The notes under the pieces were generated by a model, which worked only from the letters and a program-made list of their open reading frames with translations, searched no databases and was not told the origin of the DNA. DNA of 64,000 nt from Pseudomonas fluorescens. Its GTDB lineage: Bacteria; Pseudomonadota; Gammaproteobacteria; Pseudomonadales; Pseudomonadaceae. A program made the position numbers and the translations under genes. This document shows positions 8,425-15,912 of the stretch, in pieces (position 1 is the first letter of the stretch; each line of letters begins with the position of its first letter). The stretch is taken from NCBI RefSeq assembly GCF_902497775.2, contig NZ_OZ024668.1, positions 2,379,826-2,443,825 of the forward strand, given 5' to 3'.

Positions 8425-9465
8425 ATGTCCAGATCCTTGCGTTGCTGTGTTCCCTTTGCCCTGGTTCTGCTGTGCAGCGCGGTGTCGGCCACACCGCAGA
8501 ACCTCACCGTCATCTCTTTTGGCGGTGCCACCAAGCAGGCCCAGGACAAGGCCTACTTCCAACCTTTCAACGCCAGCGGCGCAGGACGCGTAGTCGCCGG
8601 CGAGTACAACGGTGAGCTGTCGAAGATCAAGGCCATGGTCGATGTCGGCCATACCAGCTGGGACGTGGTCGAGGTCGAAAGCCCGGAGTTGCTGCGCGGT
8701 TGCGACGAAGGCCTGTTCGAACGCCTGGACCCGGCGCGCTTCGGCGACCCGGCGCAGTTCGTTCCGGGCACCCTGAGCGAGTGCGGGGTAGCGACCTACG
8801 TCTGGTCGATGGTCATGGCCTATGACCACGGCAAGCTGACCAAGGCGCCGAGCTCCTGGGCCGACTTCTGGAATGTCGCCGATTTCCCCGGCAAGCGCGG
8901 CTTGCGCAAGGGCGCCAAGTACACCCTGGAAATCGCCTTGCTGGCCGATGGCGTCAAACCTGAGCAGCTGTACCAAGTGCTCGGTACGCCGCAAGGGGTG
9001 AGCCGCGCCTTTGCCAAACTGGACCAGATCAAGGGCAATATCCAGTGGTGGGAAGCCGGCGCGCAACCGGCGCAGTGGTTGATTGCCGGTGACGTGGTCA
9101 TGAGCGCTGCCTACAACGGCCGGATTGCCTCGGCGCAGAAGGAGGGCATGAAGCTCAGCATCGTCTGGCCGCAGAGCCTGTACGATCCGGAATACTGGGC
9201 GGTGGTCAAGGGCACCCCGAACAAGGCCCTGGCTGAGGACTTCATCGCTTTTGCCAGCCAGCCGCAGACGCAGAAGGTGTTCTCTGAAGAGATCCCCTAC
9301 GGACCGGTGCACCGCGAGGCGCTGAAGCTGCTGCCGGCAAGCGTCCAGCAGCAATTACCAACCGCTGAAGCCAACCTTGCCGGCGCCCGGGCGGTGGATG
9401 CCGAGTTCTGGGTCGACCATGGCGAGGAGCTGGAGCAGCGTTTCAACGCCTGGGCGGCGCGCTGA
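8425..9465 (+). CDS. Periplasmic polyamine/amine-binding protein (PotF/PotD-like) of an ABC importer
   Basis: A 346-residue exported binding protein. Residues 1-23 form a Sec signal (RSLRCC, hydrophobic core, cut near VSA-TPQ), and the mature part starts LTVISFGGATKQAQDKAYFQPF as in family 1 polyamine-type solute-binding proteins. It should bind a positively charged amine in the periplasm. No ABC permease or ATPase gene is adjacent, so it is either an orphan that uses a transporter encoded elsewhere or it acts with the APC permease gene's substrate as a scavenger or sensor. The ribosome site is AGAGGA. It is the last gene of the operon. Confidence 0.82.
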   Translation: MSRSLRCCVPFALVLLCSAVSATPQNLTVISFGGATKQAQDKAYFQPFNASGAGRVVAGEYNGELSKIKAMVDVGHTSWDVVEVESPELLRGCDEGLFERLDPARFGDPAQFVPGTLSECGVATYVWSMVMAYDHGKLTKAPSSWADFWNVADFPGKRGLRKGAKYTLEIALLADGVKPEQLYQVLGTPQGVSRAFAKLDQIKGNIQWWEAGAQPAQWLIAGDVVMSAAYNGRIASAQKEGMKLSIVWPQSLYDPEYWAVVKGTPNKALAEDFIAFASQPQTQKVFSEEIPYGPVHREALKLLPASVQQQLPTAEANLAGARAVDAEFWVDHGEELEQRFNAWAAR

Positions 9466-9468
9466 ATT

Positions 9469-9532
9469 CATCGCGGGGCAAGCCCGCTCCCACAGTGTGG
9501 GAGCGGCGGTGCGACGCCTCGACTTGCCCCGC
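9469..9532. terminator. REP pair (BIME-like) acting as bidirectional terminator
   Basis: Two inverted REP-like units, CATCGCGGGGCAAGCCCGCT... and GGGAGCGGC...CTTGCCCCGC, face each other between the convergent binding-protein and LysR genes. The outer arms (GCGGGGCAAG / CTTGCCCCGC) and the inner GCTCCCACA / TGTGGGAGC arms can form long hairpins on either strand. The place and symmetry suggest a shared terminator for both genes. Confidence 0.6.
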
Positions 9533-9547
9533 AATCTTGTTGAACCG

Positions 9548-10459
9548 TTAGGCCAGCCAGGCCGCAAACTGCTCCTTGCAGTAATCGACAAACAACTGCG
9601 CAGGCTTGGTCAGCTGCGCACGCTTGAGCCAACCGGCCACCAGCGCCGAGCCGGTTACATCCTCGGCAATCTCCACGCAGACCACTTCCTGCCCATCATA
9701 AGTGCTATGGCCATGGGGTTTGGTCACCAGCAGGGCAAAACCAAAACCCTGGCCGACCATGCCGCGCACCATCTCGATCGACGGCGAGCTGAAGACGATG
9801 TTCGGGCTCAGCTGCAACTCTTCGAAAATACTGACGAAATAGGTTCGGCTGGGCTGCACGTCCAGCAGGATCATCGGTTCCAGGGCCAGGTCGCGGATCG
9901 ACACCTGGGCCTGGCCGGCAAAGCGATGGCCGGCCGGCACCAGCGCATAGGGGCGTTGCGGCGCGGTCAGGGCTTCGGTTTCGATGGTGCTGTCCAGGTC
10001 GTGCTCGTAGAAGATCGCCAGGTCAAAGCGCCCACCGGTCAGGCCTTGCACCAGTTCCTGCTGTTCGCCGTCCTGCAGGCGGATCTCCACCCCCGCAAAG
10101 CGCTCGCGAAAACCGGCGATCAGGCGCGGCAGGTAGAGCGGGGCGACGGTCTCGAAGCAGCCGATATCGATCTGGCCACAGACCACGTCGTTGTCGGCCA
10201 GGGCGTTCTGCTCGAACTCGCGGGCCATGCGCAACAGTTCCTGGGCTTTGCGATAGAAGCGCGCGCCACCTGGGGTCAGCGACACGCCCTGGGCGTGATG
10301 GCGGATGAAAAGCTGCACGCCGAAGCTGTCTTCAAGGCCCTTGATCGCCGTGGAAATCGACGGTTGGGCGATGTACAGCTTGCGCGATGCTTCGGCGACG
10401 CTGCCGCATTCAACGGTGGTGACGAAATACTTCAGTTGACGCAAGGTATAGGACGCCAC
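9548..10459 (-). CDS. LysR-family transcriptional regulator
   Basis: A 303-residue LysR-type regulator. The N-terminal winged helix-turn-helix is clear (TLRQLKYFVTTVECGSVAEA then LYIAQPSISTAIKGLEDSFG), and the rest is the periplasmic-binding-like effector domain. The GTG at 10459 is preferred: it is preceded by AGAGGT, and the translation begins ASYTLRQLKYF at the point where LysR proteins normally start, although the frame stays open further upstream. It is convergent with the amine operon and is the likely regulator of it, responding to a pathway intermediate, but the operator near 300-380 was not identified with confidence. Confidence 0.88.
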   Translation of the reverse strand: MASYTLRQLKYFVTTVECGSVAEASRKLYIAQPSISTAIKGLEDSFGVQLFIRHHAQGVSLTPGGARFYRKAQELLRMAREFEQNALADNDVVCGQIDIGCFETVAPLYLPRLIAGFRERFAGVEIRLQDGEQQELVQGLTGGRFDLAIFYEHDLDSTIETEALTAPQRPYALVPAGHRFAGQAQVSIRDLALEPMILLDVQPSRTYFVSIFEELQLSPNIVFSSPSIEMVRGMVGQGFGFALLVTKPHGHSTYDGQEVVCVEIAEDVTGSALVAGWLKRAQLTKPAQLFVDYCKEQFAAWLA

Positions 10460-10651
10460 AGTGCACCTCTGGCTGATTATTTTGCTACACGATACCCCCT
10501 CGGCGGCGCGCTGCTGCAGCGGATTTTGCTCGTCATTGAGCATATTTTCGCGGGCGTGCCGTTGATCGCCTGGGCGGCACTGCTGGCCGCGGTACAGCCT
10601 CGAAACTGTACGGCGCGCATTTGCTTGCGCCGCTCTTGCGAGGTAACTGCC

Positions 10652-10867
10652 ATGAGCCAGCAACGTCCCGAAGATGATCCGCTGTGGAAGGATCCACTGA
10701 ACAACCCGCAGCGTGAGCACGATCCGGTCACCGACCCGAATGTCTCGGGTGACCCGCAGCGGCGCGACCGGCCGCAGGACGTCGAGCGGGTGCCCGACGA
10801 CCCTGATGCCGACGATCGCCTGCCCGAACCCGACCAGCCTACGCCGCTGTCGGACGATCGCCGTTAA
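10652..10867 (+). CDS. Small acidic, proline-rich hypothetical protein
   Basis: A 71-residue protein made almost only of Asp, Glu, Pro, Arg, Gln and Asn, with no hydrophobic core and repeated DP, DR and PD pairs, so it is probably intrinsically disordered and cytoplasmic. ATG 10652 follows a GAGGT site. The frame continues open upstream, but that part lies antisense to LysR and is not believed. Its stop overlaps the stop of the convergent mgtC gene. I do not recognise a function. Confidence 0.6.
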   Translation: MSQQRPEDDPLWKDPLNNPQREHDPVTDPNVSGDPQRRDRPQDVERVPDDPDADDRLPEPDQPTPLSDDRR

Positions 10868-11571
10868 TCGGCGGTCAGCTCCTGCACTTGCCAGCGCACC
10901 GAGCTGACGCCTTTCTCCAGGCTCACCCGGCTGACCAGGCGTTCCAGCTGGGTGGGCGCATCGGGGCTGCCCATCAGCTCGGCGCGCACTTCCAGTTTGG
11001 CCGGGTTGGCCAGGTCTTCGCTGTGCAGCGACTGCAGGCGCAGGCCGTCGTTGCCGAAGCTGTGCAGCATCAGGCTGCGCACCTGGATTTCATCCTCGGC
11101 GCGGCAGGTAATCCGCACCTCGAAACGCTGCTCGGCCTCGTTGGCTGGCAGCACGTCCTGATGATTCAGGCGCTGGGCGATATCGCGCAGCAGGATATTG
11201 GCACAGAGCACCACGCAGCTGCCCAGCGCCGCCTCCAGCAACAGCCCCAGGCTGCACAGCACACCAATGGCGGCGGTGCACCAGAGGGTGGCGGCGGTGT
11301 TCAGGCCGCGTACGTTGAGGCCGTCGCGCATGATCACGCCACCGCCAAGAAAACCAATGCCCGAGACCACATAGGCAGCGACGCGGGAGGCGTCGGTGGC
11401 GGCCATGCCCGGCACCGCCTGGGTCATCAGCACGAACAGGCAGGCGCCGGTGCTGACCAGGGCATTGGTGCGCAGGCCGGTCAGGCGCTGACGCAGTTGA
11501 CGTTCGGCGCCGATCAGCGCTCCGAGTACCAGCGCGACGGTGACGCGCAGCAGAAATACTTTCCAATCCAT
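10864..11571 (-). CDS. mgtC: MgtC/SapB family inner-membrane protein
   Basis: A 235-residue protein with the MgtC family hallmarks: four to five N-terminal membrane segments, the motif GAERQLRQRLTGLRTNALVS near residues 21-40, then GIGFLGGGVIMRDG and TAATLWCTAAIG. The C-terminal 100 residues form a soluble ACT-like domain. MgtC proteins help growth at low magnesium and restrain the F1Fo-ATPase in other bacteria. ATG 11571 follows GAGGT and begins directly at the first membrane helix; upstream in-frame codons exist but lack the family sequence. A long untranslated leader seems to precede it. The stop codon overlaps that of the small acidic protein by 3 bp. Confidence 0.88.
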   Translation of the reverse strand: MDWKVFLLRVTVALVLGALIGAERQLRQRLTGLRTNALVSTGACLFVLMTQAVPGMAATDASRVAAYVVSGIGFLGGGVIMRDGLNVRGLNTAATLWCTAAIGVLCSLGLLLEAALGSCVVLCANILLRDIAQRLNHQDVLPANEAEQRFEVRITCRAEDEIQVRSLMLHSFGNDGLRLQSLHSEDLANPAKLEVRAELMGSPDAPTQLERLVSRVSLEKGVSSVRWQVQELTAD

Positions 11572-12033
11572 AGCAAACCTCGAATCCACGGCAATACGCC
11601 GCTTTGGCATCGACCCTTGGGGGGATGCACGTGAACAAAGAGAATGCGCAGGGCCACGAGCCTTCAACACCCGAGAAGGTGCAAGCTGTGCGGGAAGGAG
11701 AATGAGGATTTGTCATCCGCAAGGGATGCGAATCGCCACTAACCGCCGTGTTCGGCGTGCCAGTGGCAGAAGGAACCTGCTGAACTAGCGCGCCGTGTGG
11801 ACCTGTCGCAATCGACTAGAGCTACTGTCCAATGCAGGACTCCTGTGTAGGCATGCAAAAATGCGGGCGAGAAACTAACCCTCGGGCTGCGCAGGGTCAA
11901 GGGTAAAAAGATGACAATTTTCGCATCAGCCGCGCATCGTTCCAGATTTGCAACGCTGAGGGTCATCGCGTTGTCTTTCCCTGAAGCGCTTGAATAGCTA
12001 CTGTTTCCCTCAAAGGACTTTCGAGAGACCTGC
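11572..12033 (-). promoter_or_regulatory. Long mgtC leader and divergent promoter region
   Basis: This 462-bp gap holds no convincing gene. On the minus strand a sigma70-like promoter, TTGACC (11900-11895), a 17-bp spacer and TAGTTT (11877-11872), would give an mgtC leader of about 290 nt. The leader contains three hairpins: CAGGA-G-TCCTG (about 11836-11846), a two-part stem GCCACT...AGTGGC enclosing CGCCG-CGGCG (11735-11767), and CATCC...GGATG (11714-11728). Long structured leaders control mgtC in Salmonella; whether this one senses Mg, ATP or proline is unknown. The right part must hold the promoter of the divergent efflux operon. I saw no match to the M-box consensus. Confidence 0.45.
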
Positions 12034-14178
12034 GTGCAACCTTTGATCAATTACTGGCGGCTGGTGCGCCACCCCGGCGCCGACACCCTGCGCTTCGCCC
12101 TGCGGACCATCGTGGCCTGCCTGTTGACCCTGTACCTGGCGTTCATCTTTGACCTGGACCAACCGAAGTGGTCGGTCATGGCGGTGTTCATCGTCAGCCA
12201 GCCGCTGGGCGGCATGGCCCTGCAACGCAGCTTCGCCCAGGTGCTCGGCACCACCCTTGGCGCCGCGGTGGCGGTGCTGATCATGGCCCTGTTCCCGCAG
12301 GCGCCGTTGCCGTTCATCATCACCCTGGCCCTGTGGCTGGCCCTGTGTACCGCAGGCGGTACCTTGCTGCGCTACACCAGCTCGCATGCCTTTGTGCTCA
12401 GCGGCTTTACCGCCGTGGTGGTGGCGATGCTGGCGATCCCCGAGCAGGACAACACCCTGATGCTGGCGATTACCCGGGTCACCGAAACCCTGCTGGCAGT
12501 GGCCTGCGTGTGTGTGGTCAGCCTGCTCAGTGCGCGGCCGCAGGCGGTGGCCAGCGGCTACTTTGCCAAGGTCGACAACCTGATCAAACTGATGGCCAGC
12601 CATGCTGCGGCGGCCATTCGCGGTGAAGAGAGCGCAGCCGAGTTCAGCAAGCGGCAGATGCAGATCCTCGGCGAGATCAGCGCCCTGGAAGGTCTGCGTC
12701 GGCACCTGTACTTCGACGCCCCGCATTTGCGCGGGGCCAACGGCCTGGTGCAACTGCTGGGCAACCAATTGGTGTTGCTCAGCTCGCGGCTGACGGTGCT
12801 GCGCAACCAGAAGCTGATGATCGCCGAGCGTTGGCAGGGCAGCTACCCGGAATTCATCAGCCGCCTGCTGGCCGACGAACTGGCTTTTCTCGACCTGCTG
12901 GCGCAACAGGGCCGGGCCTTGCCAGCGCACGCCCGCGAACATTTCAGCGCCTTGCAGCGGCGTTTCGATCAGGCGGCGCTGCTGGCCGAACAACTGAGCG
13001 ACCTGCCGACCCCGCTGCGCTCGCTGGCCTGGGCCTTGCGCTGGGAGCAGGCACGCCTGCTCGAACAGTTAAGTGAAATGCTCGAACTCAGCGATGCCAT
13101 CCAGGAAGGCCGTGCCGGTGATTGCCTGTACCGCCAAGGGCGCAGCAACCCCCTGCACCTGGACTGGCGCCTGGCGGCGATGAACGCCAGCCGCGCCTTT
13201 ATCGCCCTGGTCGCGGCCGGGCTGATCTGGATCGAAACCGCCTGGGACGGCGCCCGTGCCGGCATGATCCTGGTAGGGATTCTGTGCTCGTTGATGGCGA
13301 CTTTTCCGCGCCCGCTCATGGCCGCGCAAAACTACGCCCGTGGCCTGGGCCTGGCGCTGGTGGTGTCGGCGTTGTACCAGTTCTGGTTGATACCGCAGGT
13401 GGTCGACTTCGAAATGCTCGCGTTGCTGCTGTTGCCACTGCTCTATGTAGTGGCGGTGGGGCTGTCCGGGCCGATGACTGCCGGGATTGGCATGGGCCTG
13501 GGCCTGTCGAGCTTTTTGCTGTTCGGCCCGCAGAACATCGGCGCCTGGCAGAACACCGCGATGCAGTGGTTCGAATTCGCCGGTGCCTATGTCTGTGGCG
13601 CGGCGCTGTCGTTGATGGTGTATGCGTGGATTTTCCCGTTCAACCCGCAACTGCGTATCGAACGGCTGTTTCGCGAAACCCGCGAACAGGTGTATGCCTT
13701 GCTCAAGGGCCCGGCCTCGGACGAGCGCCAGTTCGCCTTCGAAAGCCGCATGGTCGATCGCCTGACCCTGATTATCGGGCTGCTGCCAGCCACCAACGAC
13801 CAGCGCTCACGGGGGTTGTTCGAGGTCAACCTGGCGTGCATGGCCCTGGGCGTGGCCTTGCGTCAGTTGCAGGAGCAGGGCAGGGCCAACCCGTTGCTGC
13901 CCGAGGCCATACGCGCGCAGCTCGAACAGGTGCTGCGCAATACCGGCCGTTACATTGCCGGGCGCACCTCGGTAGTGCTGCCAGACTTGCTGCAGACCCT
14001 GCAGGCGCTGGGTGAAAGCCTCGACAACCTGCACGGTGAACAGCTGCAGGCGCCGGCCGAACAGTTGCGCTCGCTGTTCCGGATCCGCGTCGCCTTGCTG
14101 GTGATCGCCGGTTTCCTGCGCCACTACAGCCCCTACCTTGAACCCGTTAGCGAAGGAGCCCCGGCCCTTGCCCATTGA
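12034..14178 (+). CDS. aaeB: FUSC/AaeB-like inner-membrane efflux protein
   Basis: A 714-residue protein with the FUSC layout: a block of five to six membrane helices (about residues 15-165), a long soluble region (about 170-365), a second membrane block (about 370-510) and a soluble C-terminus. It carries the family sequence PKWSVMAVFIVSQPLGG near residue 48. AaeB-type proteins export aromatic acids with the help of an adaptor and a small DUF1656 protein, both encoded directly downstream. The start is GTG. The DUF1656 gene begins inside its last codons, implying coupling. Substrate is not predictable here. Confidence 0.85.
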   Translation: MQPLINYWRLVRHPGADTLRFALRTIVACLLTLYLAFIFDLDQPKWSVMAVFIVSQPLGGMALQRSFAQVLGTTLGAAVAVLIMALFPQAPLPFIITLALWLALCTAGGTLLRYTSSHAFVLSGFTAVVVAMLAIPEQDNTLMLAITRVTETLLAVACVCVVSLLSARPQAVASGYFAKVDNLIKLMASHAAAAIRGEESAAEFSKRQMQILGEISALEGLRRHLYFDAPHLRGANGLVQLLGNQLVLLSSRLTVLRNQKLMIAERWQGSYPEFISRLLADELAFLDLLAQQGRALPAHAREHFSALQRRFDQAALLAEQLSDLPTPLRSLAWALRWEQARLLEQLSEMLELSDAIQEGRAGDCLYRQGRSNPLHLDWRLAAMNASRAFIALVAAGLIWIETAWDGARAGMILVGILCSLMATFPRPLMAAQNYARGLGLALVVSALYQFWLIPQVVDFEMLALLLLPLLYVVAVGLSGPMTAGIGMGLGLSSFLLFGPQNIGAWQNTAMQWFEFAGAYVCGAALSLMVYAWIFPFNPQLRIERLFRETREQVYALLKGPASDERQFAFESRMVDRLTLIIGLLPATNDQRSRGLFEVNLACMALGVALRQLQEQGRANPLLPEAIRAQLEQVLRNTGRYIAGRTSVVLPDLLQTLQALGESLDNLHGEQLQAPAEQLRSLFRIRVALLVIAGFLRHYSPYLEPVSEGAPALAH

Positions 14179-14368
14179 TTTCGAGATTGGCGGCGTCTAC
14201 CTGCCGCCGATTGCCCAGGCGTTGCTGCTGGCCCTACCGTTGTTGATTGCCATGCTCTGGCTGTTGCAAAAGCTCGGGGTCATGCAGCGGGTGTGGCATC
14301 CGGCGTTGTTTGAAGGCGCGCTGTACGCCTGCCTGTGCGCGTTGATTATCCTGTACATGGGGAGCTGA
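14168..14368 (+). CDS. aaeX: DUF1656 small membrane protein (AaeX-like)
   Basis: A 66-residue protein starting PIDFEIGGVYLPP, the usual DUF1656 opening, with two membrane helices. It matches AaeX, the small partner of AaeA/AaeB efflux pumps. The TTG at 14168 is chosen because AAGGAG lies the right distance upstream and the family sequence starts there. It overlaps the FUSC gene by 11 bp and precedes the adaptor gene by 3 bp. Confidence 0.82.
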   Translation: MPIDFEIGGVYLPPIAQALLLALPLLIAMLWLLQKLGVMQRVWHPALFEGALYACLCALIILYMGS

Positions 14369-14371
14369 ACC

Positions 14372-15313
14372 TTGAACAAACTTGTGGCCCAGGTTTCGAC
14401 CCTGGTTGTGGTGGTGCTGGCACTGGTGCTGGGCTGGTTTGCCTGGGAGCATTACACCCGCGCGCCCTGGACCCGCGATGCACGGGTGCGCGCCGACGTG
14501 GTGACACTGTCGGCGGATGTCGCCGGGCGCATCGTCAGCCTCAAGGTGGCGGACAACCAGCACGTCGATAAAGGCGCGCTGCTGCTGGAAATCGACCCCG
14601 AGCGTTACGCCCTGGCGGTCGAGCATGCGCGCCGCGCCATCGAGGTGGCGCGGGCCAGCGAAGGCCTGGCCCAGGCGGCGATCATCTCCAGCCAGGCCCT
14701 GCTCAAGCAGCGCCAGAGCGAAGAACAACGCCGGCGTACCCTGAAGCAGGGCTTTGCCATCTCCGGTGAAGAATGGGAAAAATCCAGCACTGACGTGGCC
14801 GTGGCCCAGGCCGAACTGATGCGCGGCCAGGCCAACCTGAGCCTGGCCACCGCCAACGTGCAACTGGCCACGGCCGCCTTGACCCAGGCCGAGCTGGACC
14901 TGCAGCGCACGCGGATCTTCGCCCCGGTCAGCGGCTATGTGACCAACCTGCTGACCCGCCAGGGCGATTACGCCACAGCCGGCGGGCCATTGCTGGCATT
15001 GGTCGATAGCAGCTCGTTCCATATCAGCGGCTATTTCGAGGAAACCAAATTGCCGCGCATCCACCAGGGCAGCAAGGTCGACATTGCCCTGATGAGCGGC
15101 GAACGCTTCCAGGGCACGGTGCAGAGCATCGCCTATGCCATCACCGACCGCGAAAACGCCCCCGGCAACCGCCTGCTGGCCAATATCAACCCCAGTTATA
15201 CCTGGGTGAAACTGGCCCAGCGCATTCCGGTACGCATTGAGATCGACCCCGACTATGCCGGCAAGGCCAACCTGCGGGCCGGCACCACGGCCACGGTGAC
15301 GGTGCGCGAATAA
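14372..15313 (+). CDS. aaeA: HlyD-family membrane fusion protein (AaeA-like)
   Basis: A 313-residue adaptor: one N-terminal membrane helix (residues 8-25), a biotinyl-lipoyl half motif (ADVAGRIVSLKVADNQHVDKG near 49-69), a coiled-coil hairpin (about 85-170), and a second lipoyl half (TRIFAPVSGYVTNLL). It should bridge the FUSC pump to an outer-membrane channel. The start codon is TTG after GGGGAG. Together with the two genes upstream it forms an AaeB-AaeX-AaeA type pump. No outer-membrane factor gene is nearby. Confidence 0.87.
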   Translation: MNKLVAQVSTLVVVVLALVLGWFAWEHYTRAPWTRDARVRADVVTLSADVAGRIVSLKVADNQHVDKGALLLEIDPERYALAVEHARRAIEVARASEGLAQAAIISSQALLKQRQSEEQRRRTLKQGFAISGEEWEKSSTDVAVAQAELMRGQANLSLATANVQLATAALTQAELDLQRTRIFAPVSGYVTNLLTRQGDYATAGGPLLALVDSSSFHISGYFEETKLPRIHQGSKVDIALMSGERFQGTVQSIAYAITDRENAPGNRLLANINPSYTWVKLAQRIPVRIEIDPDYAGKANLRAGTTATVTVRE

Positions 15314-15368
15314 GGTCGAGGTGGTAGGCTTTGTGGCGTTTCTGCCCAGCCACGCGAAGCTCGACCGC

Positions 15369-15833
15369 ATGATCCTCAACCTCGCTGTATTTCTCTGCAC
15401 CCTGACGGCCATGGAGGGCATCGGCTACCTGGCGCATCGATACATCATGCACGGCTGGGGCTGGTTCCTGCATCGCTCGCACCATGAACCGCATCTTGGC
15501 GCGCTGGAAACCAACGACGTCTACCTGCTGGCCCTGGCCCTGATCGCCTTTGCCCTGGTCGGCCTGGGCCGGGCCGGGCATGCGCCGTTGCAGTGGGTGG
15601 GGGCGGGTGTGGCGGCCTTCGGGGTAATCTATGTGATCGTCCATGACGGCATCGTCCATCGGCACTGGCCGTTCCGGCCACGGCCACGCAACCGTTACCT
15701 CAAGCGTTTGTACCGCGCGCATATGCTTCACCATGCCTTGAAGGGGCGGGATAACAATGTGTCGTTCGGGTTCCTGTATGCACCGCCCATGCACAAGATC
15801 AAGCAGCAATTGCGCGCGCGGCGCCGGGGTTGA
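15369..15833 (+). CDS. CrtZ-like beta-carotene hydroxylase / fatty acid hydroxylase superfamily protein
   Basis: A 154-residue di-iron membrane hydroxylase. The histidine clusters are all visible: HRYIMH (His23 and His28), HRSHH (His35, His38, His39), HDGIVH, and RAHMLHH. The layout and length match CrtZ, which hydroxylates the beta rings of carotenoids. ATG 15369 matches CrtZ N-termini; a GTG at 15321 would add 16 residues. No carotenoid genes (crtE, crtB, crtI, crtY) occur in the window, so the true substrate may be another lipid. It sits 55 bp after the efflux adaptor with no obvious promoter between. Confidence 0.8.
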   Translation: MILNLAVFLCTLTAMEGIGYLAHRYIMHGWGWFLHRSHHEPHLGALETNDVYLLALALIAFALVGLGRAGHAPLQWVGAGVAAFGVIYVIVHDGIVHRHWPFRPRPRNRYLKRLYRAHMLHHALKGRDNNVSFGFLYAPPMHKIKQQLRARRRG

Positions 15834-15912
15834 CCCGCAGGCGCGCAATTTCATACAAGATTGTCCGGTGCCGCATGCGTAAGGTGGTAGTGTTCTGCAC
15901 ATGGAGAAACGT

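Noticed and set aside
9377-10651. Long plus-strand frame running into the small acidic gene
   Set aside because: It lies opposite LysR and has composition typical of an antisense shadow in GC-rich DNA; only the part from ATG 10652 has its own ribosome site.
11572-11900. M-box (magnesium riboswitch) in the mgtC leader
   Set aside because: The hairpins are present but the conserved M-box sequence blocks could not be found, so only a structured leader is claimed.
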